Source: Nitrospirota bacterium
Lineage (GTDB): Bacteria; Nitrospirota; Thermodesulfovibrionia; Thermodesulfovibrionales; Magnetobacteriaceae
DNA length: 63,274 bases
Assembly (NCBI GenBank): GCA_015233725.1
Contig: JADFXD010000008.1
Span: forward strand, 1 to 63,274
Direction: 5' to 3'
Shown here: positions 7,589 through 15,725 of the stretch, piece after piece
How positions within the stretch are numbered: position 1 is the first letter of the stretch
Layout: each line of letters starts with the position of its first letter
Made by a program: the position numbers and the translations under genes
The notes under the pieces: generated by a model
What the model was told of the DNA's origin: nothing
The model's database searches: none
Seen by the model: only the letters and a program-made list of their open reading frames with translations

Positions 7589-7944
7589 GTATTCGTATAA
7601 ATTTCTTTGGATTCAGCAGCTTTTAAGTTGGCTTTCTCTTTCATCTCCTCTAATTCTTCTTTTTTTACGGCCTCCACCGCCATCTGTATCTCTTTCTCCA
7701 ATACCTCTGGGTCAACATCCTTAGTTGCCTCGCTCGCCTTTTCCATGAATTTGTGAAGCCTCTCCCACGCTCTTTCCTTGATGGTCTGCATCTGCTCGTA
7801 TTCCTTAATCGGTACGATCGCTACTAACGCCATCCCTCCTTGTTCGATAATGTAAGTATCTGAAGCAGTAGAGACTTCATCCATAATCTGCACGATATCT
7901 TGACTGGCCTTCATTGCCGAAATGATTTTAAGCATATTCATCAC
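7585..7944 (-). CDS. Phd/YefM-like antitoxin of the PIN toxin
   Basis: The 119-residue product starts MLKIISAMKASQDIVQIMDEV and continues ALVAIVPIKEYEQMQ, the Phd/YefM DNA-binding fold with its re-set of a short helix pair. A long, acidic helical C-terminus follows (KEIQMAVEAVKKEELEEMKEK), suited to wrap the toxin. Starts are GTG 7944, ATG 7941 or ATG 7935; AAGGGAG fits the first two. The 3' end overlaps the PIN gene by four bases. It probably regulates the promoter upstream. Confidence 0.85.
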   Translation of the reverse strand: MMNMLKIISAMKASQDIVQIMDEVSTASDTYIIEQGGMALVAIVPIKEYEQMQTIKERAWERLHKFMEKASEATKDVDPEVLEKEIQMAVEAVKKEELEEMKEKANLKAAESKEIYTNT

Positions 7945-7974
7945 TCCCTTATGTGTTGAGATTGATACACTTCT

Positions 7975-8003
7975 AGTATAGTTAGCGCTGTCATATTAGT
8001 CAA
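7975..8003 (-). promoter_or_regulatory. Sigma-70 promoter of the PIN antitoxin-toxin pair
   Basis: On the minus strand TTGACT (7998-8003), a 17-base spacer and TATACT (7975-7980) precede the antitoxin gene. A leader of about 25 bases with AAGGGAG follows. The inverted GATACACTTCTAGTATA sequence over the -10 box is a possible operator. Confidence 0.75.
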
Positions 8004-8039
8004 GCGTGAATCAGCGCCTTTTTCTAAAGTCAGCTGATG

Positions 8040-8067
8040 TGCCTAATGACCCGTCGTAGATTCAAAC
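8040..8067. repeat. Direct repeat copy D at the apbE 3' end
   Basis: This copy contains the authentic apbE stop (SFESTTGH then TAG). In the other frame it has a well-spaced AAGGA plus TTG, the likely original start of the NusG domain II gene, which here breaks off after a few codons (NLRRVIRHIS and stop). Copies C and D bound an 889-base unit. Confidence 0.92.
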
Positions 8068-9098
8068 GAGTCCTTGAGGTTGTCGCTTATGTACGTGGTG
8101 GTATCACTGTATATCACGTAGACCTTGAGGTTCAACCTGCGCACAAGGGCCATGCCCTTGTCCCTTCCCATCACAAAGATGGCAGTGTCCAGGCCATCAG
8201 CGAGCTGTCCCTCTTGGTTAACGACGGTAACGCCCTGAAAATCCCTCGCCGGATAACCCGTTGATGGCTCCAGCAGGTGATGATAACGCACACCATTTTC
8301 TATGAAGAAGCGTTCATAGTCACCCGCGGTCGATACGGCCTCCCCCTTGAGGGTCAAGACCCCGGCAAGCCCTTCCTGCTCCCCAGATTGCTCTCCATTG
8401 GGCTCCCCCCGTGGAGCCTTGATCCCAATGCGCCAGCCAGAGCCATCGGGTCTCGTTCCAAAGGTCTTGATATCCCCAGCCATAGCGGCAATGCCACCTG
8501 TCATCCCTCTTGCCCTCAACACCTCCACAACCCTGTCGGCCACATAACCCTTGGCAATGGCGCCAAGGTCGATGCCCATCCCCTTGCGCTTCAACATCAC
8601 AGAGCGAGCGGCATCATCAAGGACAATGTCACGATAGTCAACCAACGCCAGGCGCTTCTTTATCTCTTCGTCGGGGGGTTTGACCTTCTTTTGAAAGTCC
8701 CAGAGCCTCGACAATGGAGCTATCGTTGGGTCAAATGCCCCATCCGAAATGCCCGCAATCTCAACCGCCTTCTTTATCAACCGATAGGTGTCCTCCGAGA
8801 CCTTTACCGGCTTGACACCAGCATCGCTGCTGATACGAGAGACCTCGCTGTTAGGCAAAAACATGCTCAATAACCCCTCCAGGTACGTGACCTCATCAAA
8901 GCCAGCCTCAATGGCCCCCTCCGCCTTGCGTTCCGACTCCGAAACCACCGTGAGCGTTATGACGGTATCCATCGCTATCCGTGATTTCTTGTAGACCTTC
9001 GCCCTATGATCGCCACCAAGAAACACATACAGCAAGATTATAGCAGCAACCACAAACAGAGAGCCTACGTAAGCAACCACACGAGTCTTGTTTAGCAT
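8043..9098 (-). CDS. apbE: ApbE, FAD:protein FMN transferase
   Basis: ApbE attaches FMN covalently to threonine in target flavoproteins such as Rnf/Nqr subunits, outside the cytoplasmic membrane. The 351-residue protein has an N-terminal membrane anchor (VAYVGSLFVVAAIILLYVFLG), the MDTVITLTV motif near residue 43, GIDLGAIAKGYVADR near 180, AMAGDIKTFG, and HHLLEPSTGYPARD with DGLDTAIFVMG. All expected flavin-binding parts are present. It lies 37 bases downstream of hsdR on the same strand. No obvious Rnf/Nqr flavoprotein substrate is in the window. The 3' end is part of a duplicated junction. Confidence 0.95.
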   Translation of the reverse strand: MLNKTRVVAYVGSLFVVAAIILLYVFLGGDHRAKVYKKSRIAMDTVITLTVVSESERKAEGAIEAGFDEVTYLEGLLSMFLPNSEVSRISSDAGVKPVKVSEDTYRLIKKAVEIAGISDGAFDPTIAPLSRLWDFQKKVKPPDEEIKKRLALVDYRDIVLDDAARSVMLKRKGMGIDLGAIAKGYVADRVVEVLRARGMTGGIAAMAGDIKTFGTRPDGSGWRIGIKAPRGEPNGEQSGEQEGLAGVLTLKGEAVSTAGDYERFFIENGVRYHHLLEPSTGYPARDFQGVTVVNQEGQLADGLDTAIFVMGRDKGMALVRRLNLKVYVIYSDTTTYISDNLKDSFESTTGH

Positions 9099-9135
9099 CG
9101 ATATAATTTAAGATGGCTTGAGAATCTACGGCGCC

Positions 9136-12096
9136 TCAAGCTGGATGTGCCCCTTGTGCGTGATGATACTCATCGAACCACTCCTGTTTGATATAGGCAT
9201 TGACCTCTGGTTTTTCTGTGAGCTTCTTGTATAGTTCAAGCTTGTCGTTTACGAACTCCATAAGGAGATCATTAATCACCTTATCGGATATGAACCTCTT
9301 GTTTTCCTTAGTATTGTTGCCATCCATGACATCCTTCAACTCCTGATTTTCCTGATGCTTCTGGTGTATCTTCTCAACATCAATCTTGTCTTCTTCTGTT
9401 ATGTTAATACCATAGGTGTCATTGAGTTTCCTGATGATATTAGAGAGAAGGTCTTTTTCACCTTCTTTTCTTGGAGGGACATCTGTCCCTGGAGGTTTAA
9501 CCTCTCCATCCGTCTTGTCTAAGGCAATCTTGCCCTTGAAGGTCTGCTGTATCCTGAAGGAGTCCAGGTCTACGGCATCCCGTATTTCATAGGGTATCTT
9601 GCTGTCCCTGGGGGGAAGCTTTCTGCTTAAGCTCCTGGTAAATACATAGAGCTTTTCAAGGTCAACATCCGTAAAGGTAATCAGTTGCGATAGGAAGCCG
9701 TAAAGCCGGAAGTAGCTCTTGAGCCTGCCCCTGAAGTCCTCCCTTACATTTTCTTGTCGATGCCTCCAGCTCTCTATAATCTTGTCAAGTGTTGGCTGAA
9801 GAAGCTCCCTGGGAACCTTCTCATTGAAGAATATCGCTGCGAACTCATCCACATCAGCCTTTGTGTAGAGGTCGAACTGTTCAAGCTCGGTCTTTATGTC
9901 ATAGAGCTTATTTGGGTCTGTCTCCCCTTCAAGCAAGGTGGTCTGATAATAGGGCTGGAAGGACGTTAAAATATCCTCTGGGTTATTGACAAAATCTAAC
10001 ACGGTGGTCTCGGATTTTCCCCTCATAGTCCGGTTTAACCTGCTTAAGGCCTGAACGGCATGAACGCCTTCAAGCTTCTTATCGACGTACATGGTGTGCA
10101 GCATTGGTTCGTCAAATCCGGTCTGGAACTTCTCAGCTACGATCAATATCCTGTAATCAGGGGTCTTAAGGGCATCAGGGATGCTCACTTTTTGGGGAAG
10201 CTGATTCAAGCCTGTCTCTGTAAATTCAGCAGCGCTGTCGGGGTCTTTCACCGTCCCCGAAAACGCCACAAGGGGCTTGAATTTAAGACCACGGTCTTCC
10301 ATCTGCCTCTTAAACTCAAGGTAGTATCTCACGGCATGGAGTCTTGAACGGGTTACCACCATTGCCCTGCCTCTTCTCTGTATGGCATCCACCGTATGTT
10401 GGAGGAAGTGGTCAAGCATAAGGGCGGTCTTTTTCTCTAAGGCGTGGGGTTGAAGGTCAACGTAGCTTGTAAGGAGCTGAACTGCCTTTTTCTTTTCGTA
10501 TTCCTTATCCCCCTCGTATTTCTTCTTGAGCTTGAAGTATCTCTCGAAGGTCGTATAGTTCTCAAGCACATCGAGGATGAACCCTTCCTCTATTGCTTGC
10601 CTCATGCAATAGACATGGTGAGCCTCAAAGCCACCATCGGGGGTCTTCTTGCCAAATAGCTCAAGGGTCTTATTCTTAGGGGTAGCGGTAAAGGCAAAGT
10701 ATGAGATATTGGGCTGCTTACCCCGTGCATTGATCTCTTTTATGATTGTCTCTTCAATGTCTGATTCCTCTTTGTCCTCTTCCTCTGCCTTGTCTATGGT
10801 AGTGGAGAGGGTCTCTTTAAGATGTTTAGCCCCCTCACCGGATTGACTCGAATGTGCCTCGTCTATGATGACAGCAAAGCGCTTACCTTTGAGTTCAGTT
10901 ATGCCCTGAGATATCACGGGGAACTTCTGGAGGGTAGTGATGATAATATCCCTGCCGGATTCAAGGGAGTGTTTCAGTTGTCTGGCATCTACGTCTATAG
11001 CACAGACCACGCCAGCTACCTGCTCAAACTGCTTGATGGTATCCTGGAGCTGCCTGTCAAGTACCCTCCGGTCTGTAACAACGACGATGGAATCAAAGAG
11101 GCGTGCCGTGTCTGAGTCCTTCTGATAGAAGCCTGCAAGCTGGTGGGCAAGCCATGCTATCGAGTTTGATTTCCCTGAGCCTGCCGAATGTTGTACAAGG
11201 TAGCTCTTCCCCACGCCATCCTTTTGGATTGAATCAAGCAGGGTTGTCGTTACATCAAGCTGGTGGTATCTTGGGAAGATAAAGGCCTCATGTTCTTTCT
11301 CCTGGAGTCCCTTTTGAGGGTCGTAGTATTTCTCGGTCTTTTTCTGGATATGCAGGTAATTTTGTATCAGACTAAGGAGGGTGTCAGGGGTTAAGATGTC
11401 TTGCCAGAGGTATGCTGTCTTATGCCCATTGGGATTAACGGGGTTTTCCGTATCCTTATTGAAGGGCAGGAAGAAGGTCTTATCCCCTTTGAGTTTCGTG
11501 GTCATAAAGACCTGTTCATTGCCTACCGCAAGATGCACAAGGCATCTCTTGAACTGTAGAAGTGCTTCTTTCGGGTCTCTATCCTTCTGGTACTGTTGCC
11601 TTGCCTCATCTACCATCTGACCTGTGAGGGAGTTCTTAAGCTCCATCGTGACAACAGGCAGTCCGTTGAGGAAGACAACCATATCTATCGACTTTTCATT
11701 CTTGATGCTGTACTTGAGTTGCCTGACCACTGAGAAGCGATTCTGTTGGTAAAGCCTTGTATGTTCAGGGTTCATCCCGCTGCTTGGCTTAAAGTAGACA
11801 AGGTTAAACCTTGTCCCTCGGTCAGATATGCCCTTACGGAGGACATGGAGCGTCCCCCTCCTGGATATCTCTGCACTTAGGCGGTACATCAGTTTGCCTG
11901 GGGTATCTGCTGCGTATTGTTGTTCGAGCTTTTTGTATTCATTGGGTTGGGTATCCTTAATGAACATCAGGACTTCAGCAGGTAAGAGGCAGGTTTCACG
12001 GTCGTAGCCCTCCGGCAGGCATCTGTGATAGCCGCACGACAGGAGGTTTTCCTCTATGTGCTCTTCAAAGTCCTGTTCGAGGTAGTTTCGTGTCAT
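9136..12096 (-). CDS. hsdR: Type I restriction endonuclease subunit R
   Basis: HsdR is the translocating and cutting subunit of a type I system. The 986 residues contain an N-terminal nuclease domain with a PD-ExK-like site (IDMVVFLNGLPVVTMELKN near residue 155), then a superfamily 2 helicase: Walker A HSAGSGKSNS near 310, DEAH box IIDEAHSSQSG near 415, FAFTATP, and a C-terminal helicase half with VAEKFQTGFDEP and LSRLNRT. The C-terminal helical region should bind the modification complex. It is downstream of hsdM, hsdS and the DUF4258/DUF2283 pair, so all are probably one transcript. No frameshift is seen. Confidence 0.96.
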   Translation of the reverse strand: MTRNYLEQDFEEHIEENLLSCGYHRCLPEGYDRETCLLPAEVLMFIKDTQPNEYKKLEQQYAADTPGKLMYRLSAEISRRGTLHVLRKGISDRGTRFNLVYFKPSSGMNPEHTRLYQQNRFSVVRQLKYSIKNEKSIDMVVFLNGLPVVTMELKNSLTGQMVDEARQQYQKDRDPKEALLQFKRCLVHLAVGNEQVFMTTKLKGDKTFFLPFNKDTENPVNPNGHKTAYLWQDILTPDTLLSLIQNYLHIQKKTEKYYDPQKGLQEKEHEAFIFPRYHQLDVTTTLLDSIQKDGVGKSYLVQHSAGSGKSNSIAWLAHQLAGFYQKDSDTARLFDSIVVVTDRRVLDRQLQDTIKQFEQVAGVVCAIDVDARQLKHSLESGRDIIITTLQKFPVISQGITELKGKRFAVIIDEAHSSQSGEGAKHLKETLSTTIDKAEEEDKEESDIEETIIKEINARGKQPNISYFAFTATPKNKTLELFGKKTPDGGFEAHHVYCMRQAIEEGFILDVLENYTTFERYFKLKKKYEGDKEYEKKKAVQLLTSYVDLQPHALEKKTALMLDHFLQHTVDAIQRRGRAMVVTRSRLHAVRYYLEFKRQMEDRGLKFKPLVAFSGTVKDPDSAAEFTETGLNQLPQKVSIPDALKTPDYRILIVAEKFQTGFDEPMLHTMYVDKKLEGVHAVQALSRLNRTMRGKSETTVLDFVNNPEDILTSFQPYYQTTLLEGETDPNKLYDIKTELEQFDLYTKADVDEFAAIFFNEKVPRELLQPTLDKIIESWRHRQENVREDFRGRLKSYFRLYGFLSQLITFTDVDLEKLYVFTRSLSRKLPPRDSKIPYEIRDAVDLDSFRIQQTFKGKIALDKTDGEVKPPGTDVPPRKEGEKDLLSNIIRKLNDTYGINITEEDKIDVEKIHQKHQENQELKDVMDGNNTKENKRFISDKVINDLLMEFVNDKLELYKKLTEKPEVNAYIKQEWFDEYHHAQGAHPA

Positions 12097-12148
12097 TTTC
12101 TAATCTTCTTGTTTTAGTTCAGGGGTGGTGAAATCTTGCTCCATTTTT

Positions 12149-12358
12149 TTATTTTAGCGATAAGTCATATTTAACAGGCAGTAAGTTATCTAACTTTATT
12201 TTCTTTGATGCATTTATGATTTCTATAGCAACAATTTTATCATCAGCGCCGATATCGAGCACTATATCTTCTGAGACACGTGTATTTATAACATCCTGCG
12301 GTCTATCATCCAATCTGAGATACAGTATGTCTCCTCTATCGTTGTAGTAAATATACAT
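12149..12358 (-). CDS. DUF2283 family protein, probable antitoxin partner
   Basis: The 69-residue protein matches DUF2283: YIYYNDRGDILYLRLDD, then SEDIVLDIGADDKIVAIEIINASKKI. Members are usually encoded next to DUF4258 genes, and that pair is regarded as a probable toxin-antitoxin system with DUF2283 as the antitoxin. It starts directly after the DUF4258 stop. It lies between hsdS and hsdR. Confidence 0.85.
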   Translation of the reverse strand: MYIYYNDRGDILYLRLDDRPQDVINTRVSEDIVLDIGADDKIVAIEIINASKKIKLDNLLPVKYDLSLK

Positions 12359-12634
12359 TTATACCTCCCATTTTCCATAAAATACATATACGGTGACTGT
12401 TATTATAATATTTTCCTCAATAGTATAAAAGACCTCAACTCTTTTTTGTTCATAATATCTTTTTAAACGCATTTTCTTATAAGGATATATTTTAGCTTTG
12501 CCGTTTCTTCCGTATTTTGCCGAAATAGAAAATCCTGTCTCTATAACATCTTTTATTTCAAGTTCATTCGTACCTCGTTCCTTTGCCCTTTCTATGGTGT
12601 GATACGGTGTTATAATCTCCATATCATCGTACAT
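12359..12634 (-). CDS. DUF4258 family protein, RelE-like probable toxin
   Basis: The 91-residue sequence has the DUF4258 pattern: HTIERAKERGTNELEIKDVIETG in the N-terminal helices, KIYPYKKMRLKRYYEQKRVEVFYTIE, and IIITVTVYVFY at the end. The fold resembles RelE/ParE ribonucleases, although the activity of this family is not settled. There is no ribosome binding site; a -10 box ends six bases before the ATG. Its position inside a restriction-modification operon may stabilise that operon by addiction. Confidence 0.83.
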   Translation of the reverse strand: MYDDMEIITPYHTIERAKERGTNELEIKDVIETGFSISAKYGRNGKAKIYPYKKMRLKRYYEQKRVEVFYTIEENIIITVTVYVFYGKWEV

Positions 12635-12640
12635 GCTTTT

Positions 12641-12646
12641 AGTATA
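12641..12646 (-). promoter_or_regulatory. Candidate -10 box for leaderless DUF4258 transcript
   Basis: TATACT on the minus strand is followed by exactly six bases and then the ATG at 12634. The -35 region is weak (TTGAAC at about 20 bases). The call rests mainly on the same spacing at other small genes in the window. Confidence 0.45.
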
Positions 12647-12681
12647 GCATAAAAAAACAATCGACTGTTCAAAAATAAAAA

Positions 12682-13983
12682 TTATGCAAGATTTTTTATA
12701 TTTCTCTTGTTCACTGTATCCCTCACGTCTATCTTCCCCGTAACGGCATTGGAGATTAGGGCGGTGCGGTATTCTTGGAGGAGGACTATTGATTTGTTTT
12801 CATTTTCAATTTGCTTATCTATCTGCCCTGTCTTTTGTTCGAGGTAGGACACAACAGCTTTTTGTTCCTGAATAAGCCCAAATACAACTGGGAAATCATG
12901 GAACATTGGCAATCGCAATGAATCAACAGTTGATTTAGCAGATATCTTCATTACTGCCTTTGCAAAATTAACTTGCATATAATAAAAGAAAAACTTACCT
13001 GTAATATCCCTGAAATCACTGATTTTATATACCCGTTGATGATAATCAAACTTTCCATTAACGTAATGAAACACACGACCAACACCAACACCATCCCCAG
13101 CTGTTAGCACTGCTTCTCCATCATATGAATAGGAATTTATTCTCTCAACAGTATCAGCACGAACAAAAAAAGGGTATTCTCCATGTTCATCTCTGTTGAC
13201 AGTATCTTTCTCGCCTGTCTTAATATTACTAAGAAACTTTAATCGATTCACCTCCCAATGTTTCGGTATCTCTCCAATCCATTCGATGCCGGAGTCCTTC
13301 ATCTTAACGTTGGGATTGAGTCCCTTGGTCACGGCATGATTGATGACCGCTGTACTGTATTCCTTGAGTAGCTCAATCATCCTCTGCTTCTTTGCGATCA
13401 GGGTGTCTATCTGACGGGTCTTGAGGTCGAGATAAGTGGCTATGGAGGTTTGTTCTATATAGGAGGAATACCCTATCTTGTATTCCTCCATAAATTCTGA
13501 TGGAATTCTTTTCTGTCCAGCCGCTCCGTGCATAAAAGCTGCACCTGGATTTCTAAAATTGTCTGCACATGAAAGATAATAGAGATATTTGGGATTGCTG
13601 ACTTCAGGTAGGTGCCTTAACACATGGAATTCCGTAGAACCAAAACCAACTTTACTCCCAAGCCCTTTCAGGTATGCTCCTTTGCCATTTTCAAAGCAAG
13701 GAGTTATCTTGGCAACGATAACATCTTCTTCTTCAAAATAGGTAAAACCATTCCATAACTCACTAATAGGCTTTTGGTCATCTTTTTCAAAAGAACCATC
13801 TTCATGAACTTTTTCCATAGGCAGAAAAGTAACAAGCTCTTTGGAATTCATAGAGTATTTTGAATAACCCTTTGAAGGGTTAATTTTGGCTATGTGTTTG
13901 AGCTTTTTGATTCTCCATCCCTCCGGTATCTCTCCCAGCCACTCAATACCGCTTTCCTTATATGTCGGATATGGCTTCATCAC
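12682..13983 (-). CDS. hsdS: Type I restriction-modification specificity subunit S
   Basis: HsdS reads the DNA target through two recognition domains. Its 433 residues show the internal repeat of this family: KESGIEWLGEIPEGWRIKKLKHI at the N-terminus and KDSGIEWIGEIPKHWEVNRLKFL near residue 225, each followed by a variable domain and a conserved coiled-coil spacer (LDLKTRQIDTLIAKKQRMIELLKEY and LEQKTGQIDKQIENENKSIVLLQEY). The start overlaps the hsdM stop by four bases (ATGA), so translation is coupled. Because the two target domains differ, the recognition site should be bipartite and asymmetric. Confidence 0.95.
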   Translation of the reverse strand: MMKPYPTYKESGIEWLGEIPEGWRIKKLKHIAKINPSKGYSKYSMNSKELVTFLPMEKVHEDGSFEKDDQKPISELWNGFTYFEEEDVIVAKITPCFENGKGAYLKGLGSKVGFGSTEFHVLRHLPEVSNPKYLYYLSCADNFRNPGAAFMHGAAGQKRIPSEFMEEYKIGYSSYIEQTSIATYLDLKTRQIDTLIAKKQRMIELLKEYSTAVINHAVTKGLNPNVKMKDSGIEWIGEIPKHWEVNRLKFLSNIKTGEKDTVNRDEHGEYPFFVRADTVERINSYSYDGEAVLTAGDGVGVGRVFHYVNGKFDYHQRVYKISDFRDITGKFFFYYMQVNFAKAVMKISAKSTVDSLRLPMFHDFPVVFGLIQEQKAVVSYLEQKTGQIDKQIENENKSIVLLQEYRTALISNAVTGKIDVRDTVNKRNIKNLA

Positions 13984-15725
13984 TCCAATATCTCTTTCAG
14001 CATCCCCTCGGTCTCTGCCTCGAGCTTCAGGATATCCCCCTTGATGTCTGCCAGTGACCGCAGCGGCTTGTACTCATAAAAATACTTGGTAAAGCTTATC
14101 TCATACCCCACCTTGTCCTTGCTCCTGTCCATCCACGCATCAGGCACGTGGGGAAGTACCTCACGCCTGAAATACTCATCTATGCTGTCGGTCAGAGGCA
14201 CCTTCTCGTAATCCCGTAAGGAGCTATCCGGCTTGGGATTGCCAGGCTTATCCCTTACCACCTTGCCACCTTCAATCAGGGGACGCTCTACGGTGACCTT
14301 CGTATACCCAAACTCACTGTTGTTGAATATCTTACAATGCTTGTCCTGCCTGAACTTCGTGTAAATCTCCGTTATCCTCTGTATATGTTCATCAGAGATG
14401 TAGTTCCTCTTGTTACCCAGGCTCTTGCGCATCTTTTCATAAAAGTCCACGGCATTGATAAGCTGAACCTTACCCCTGCGATGCTCCGGTTTCCTGTTGG
14501 TGACAATCCATATGTAGGTAGCAATCCCCGTGTTGTAGAAAAGCTCAGTGGGCATGGCAATGACGGCCTCAAGCCAATCGCTCTGAATAATCCATCTCCT
14601 GATGTTACTCTCCCCCGACCCTGCATCTCCGGTGAACAGGGGCGAGCCATTGAAGATAATCGCTATCCTGCTCCCCCTTGCCTCTACCTTGGAAATCATG
14701 TGCTGAAGGAACATCAATGCCCCATCGCTCACCCTTGGAATTCCGGCGGAGAACCTCCCGTAAGGGTCTTGAGACTCCTTCTCTATGAAATCCTTTGCGT
14801 TCTTCCAACTCACCCCAAAGGGAGGGTTACTGAGCATGAAATCAAACCGCTTGCCTCTAAGGCCATCCTCCGTAAAACTCGAACCAAACCTGATGTTTTC
14901 AGCGTCCTCACCCATGATAAGCAGATCAGCCTTTGCTATTGCGTAGGACTGAGGGTTTAGCTCCTGCCCGTATAGGAAAATCCCAGCCTTGGGATTGATA
15001 GAAAGGATGTGCTCCTTTGCGATGGTGAGCATACCGCCTGTCCCACATGCGGGGTCGTAAACGCAACGGACAATGCCCTTGTCCTTGAGGTCTCCCTGAT
15101 GTTCGGCAAAGAGTAGATTGACCATTAGCCTTATGACTTCACGGGGGGTATAGTGCTCTCCAGCAGTCTCATTGGACATCTCAGAGAATCTCCTGAGCAG
15201 CTCCTCGAATATGTACCCCATTTCGTGATTTGAAACCTTATCGGGGTGAAGGTCTATCTCGGTGAACTTCTTTATCAGCATCAACAGCAGGTTGCCCTTG
15301 GAGAGCCTGGCGAGCACCTTGTCTATCTGAAAGTTCTCCACGATGTCATAGACGTTCTTGCTGAAACCGTTTATGTAGCTGGTGAAATTAATCTCAATGT
15401 TCCTGGCATCCTGGGAGAGTCTCTGCAGGTCATAGTCAGAGGTGTTGAAGAAATTCAGACCGCTTTCGCTCAGGAGGACAGGGGAAGGGTCAGAGAGTTT
15501 ATCCTTGAAATTCTTGTATGCCTTGATTACGGCATCCTTTCTGGGTTCAAGCACACAGTCCAGGCGTCTGAGGACAACAAAGGGGAGGATTACGTCCCCG
15601 TACTCGTGTCGCTTAAAGGCATCCCGGAGGATGTCATCTGCGACCTGCCAGATGAAGCTGGCCCTGTCCTGGGAAAAAGCCTGTACGGTTAGTTTCGGTA
15701 AGATAATTTCAAGTGATGAACTCAT
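13980..15725 (-). CDS. hsdM: Type I restriction-modification DNA methyltransferase subunit M
   Basis: HsdM is the N6-adenine methyltransferase of the system. From ATG 15725 it has 581 residues: an N-terminal HsdM_N helical domain, the AdoMet motif VYDPACGTGGMLTIAKEH, the catalytic motif SNPPFGVSWK and the AIIFNGSPLF segment. A longer frame begins at 15845, but that extra 40 residues only read through the preceding gene in another frame; MSSSLEIILPKL is the natural start. The ATG overlaps the stop of the HD-GYP/PilZ gene by four bases, an unusual coupling between unrelated functions. Confidence 0.94.
   Translation of the reverse strand: MSSSLEIILPKLTVQAFSQDRASFIWQVADDILRDAFKRHEYGDVILPFVVLRRLDCVLEPRKDAVIKAYKNFKDKLSDPSPVLLSESGLNFFNTSDYDLQRLSQDARNIEINFTSYINGFSKNVYDIVENFQIDKVLARLSKGNLLLMLIKKFTEIDLHPDKVSNHEMGYIFEELLRRFSEMSNETAGEHYTPREVIRLMVNLLFAEHQGDLKDKGIVRCVYDPACGTGGMLTIAKEHILSINPKAGIFLYGQELNPQSYAIAKADLLIMGEDAENIRFGSSFTEDGLRGKRFDFMLSNPPFGVSWKNAKDFIEKESQDPYGRFSAGIPRVSDGALMFLQHMISKVEARGSRIAIIFNGSPLFTGDAGSGESNIRRWIIQSDWLEAVIAMPTELFYNTGIATYIWIVTNRKPEHRRGKVQLINAVDFYEKMRKSLGNKRNYISDEHIQRITEIYTKFRQDKHCKIFNNSEFGYTKVTVERPLIEGGKVVRDKPGNPKPDSSLRDYEKVPLTDSIDEYFRREVLPHVPDAWMDRSKDKVGYEISFTKYFYEYKPLRSLADIKGDILKLEAETEGMLKEILE

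Noticed and set aside
14337..14960. Plus-strand frame of 207 residues inside hsdM
   Set aside because: It is antisense to conserved methyltransferase motifs and shows no protein family features.
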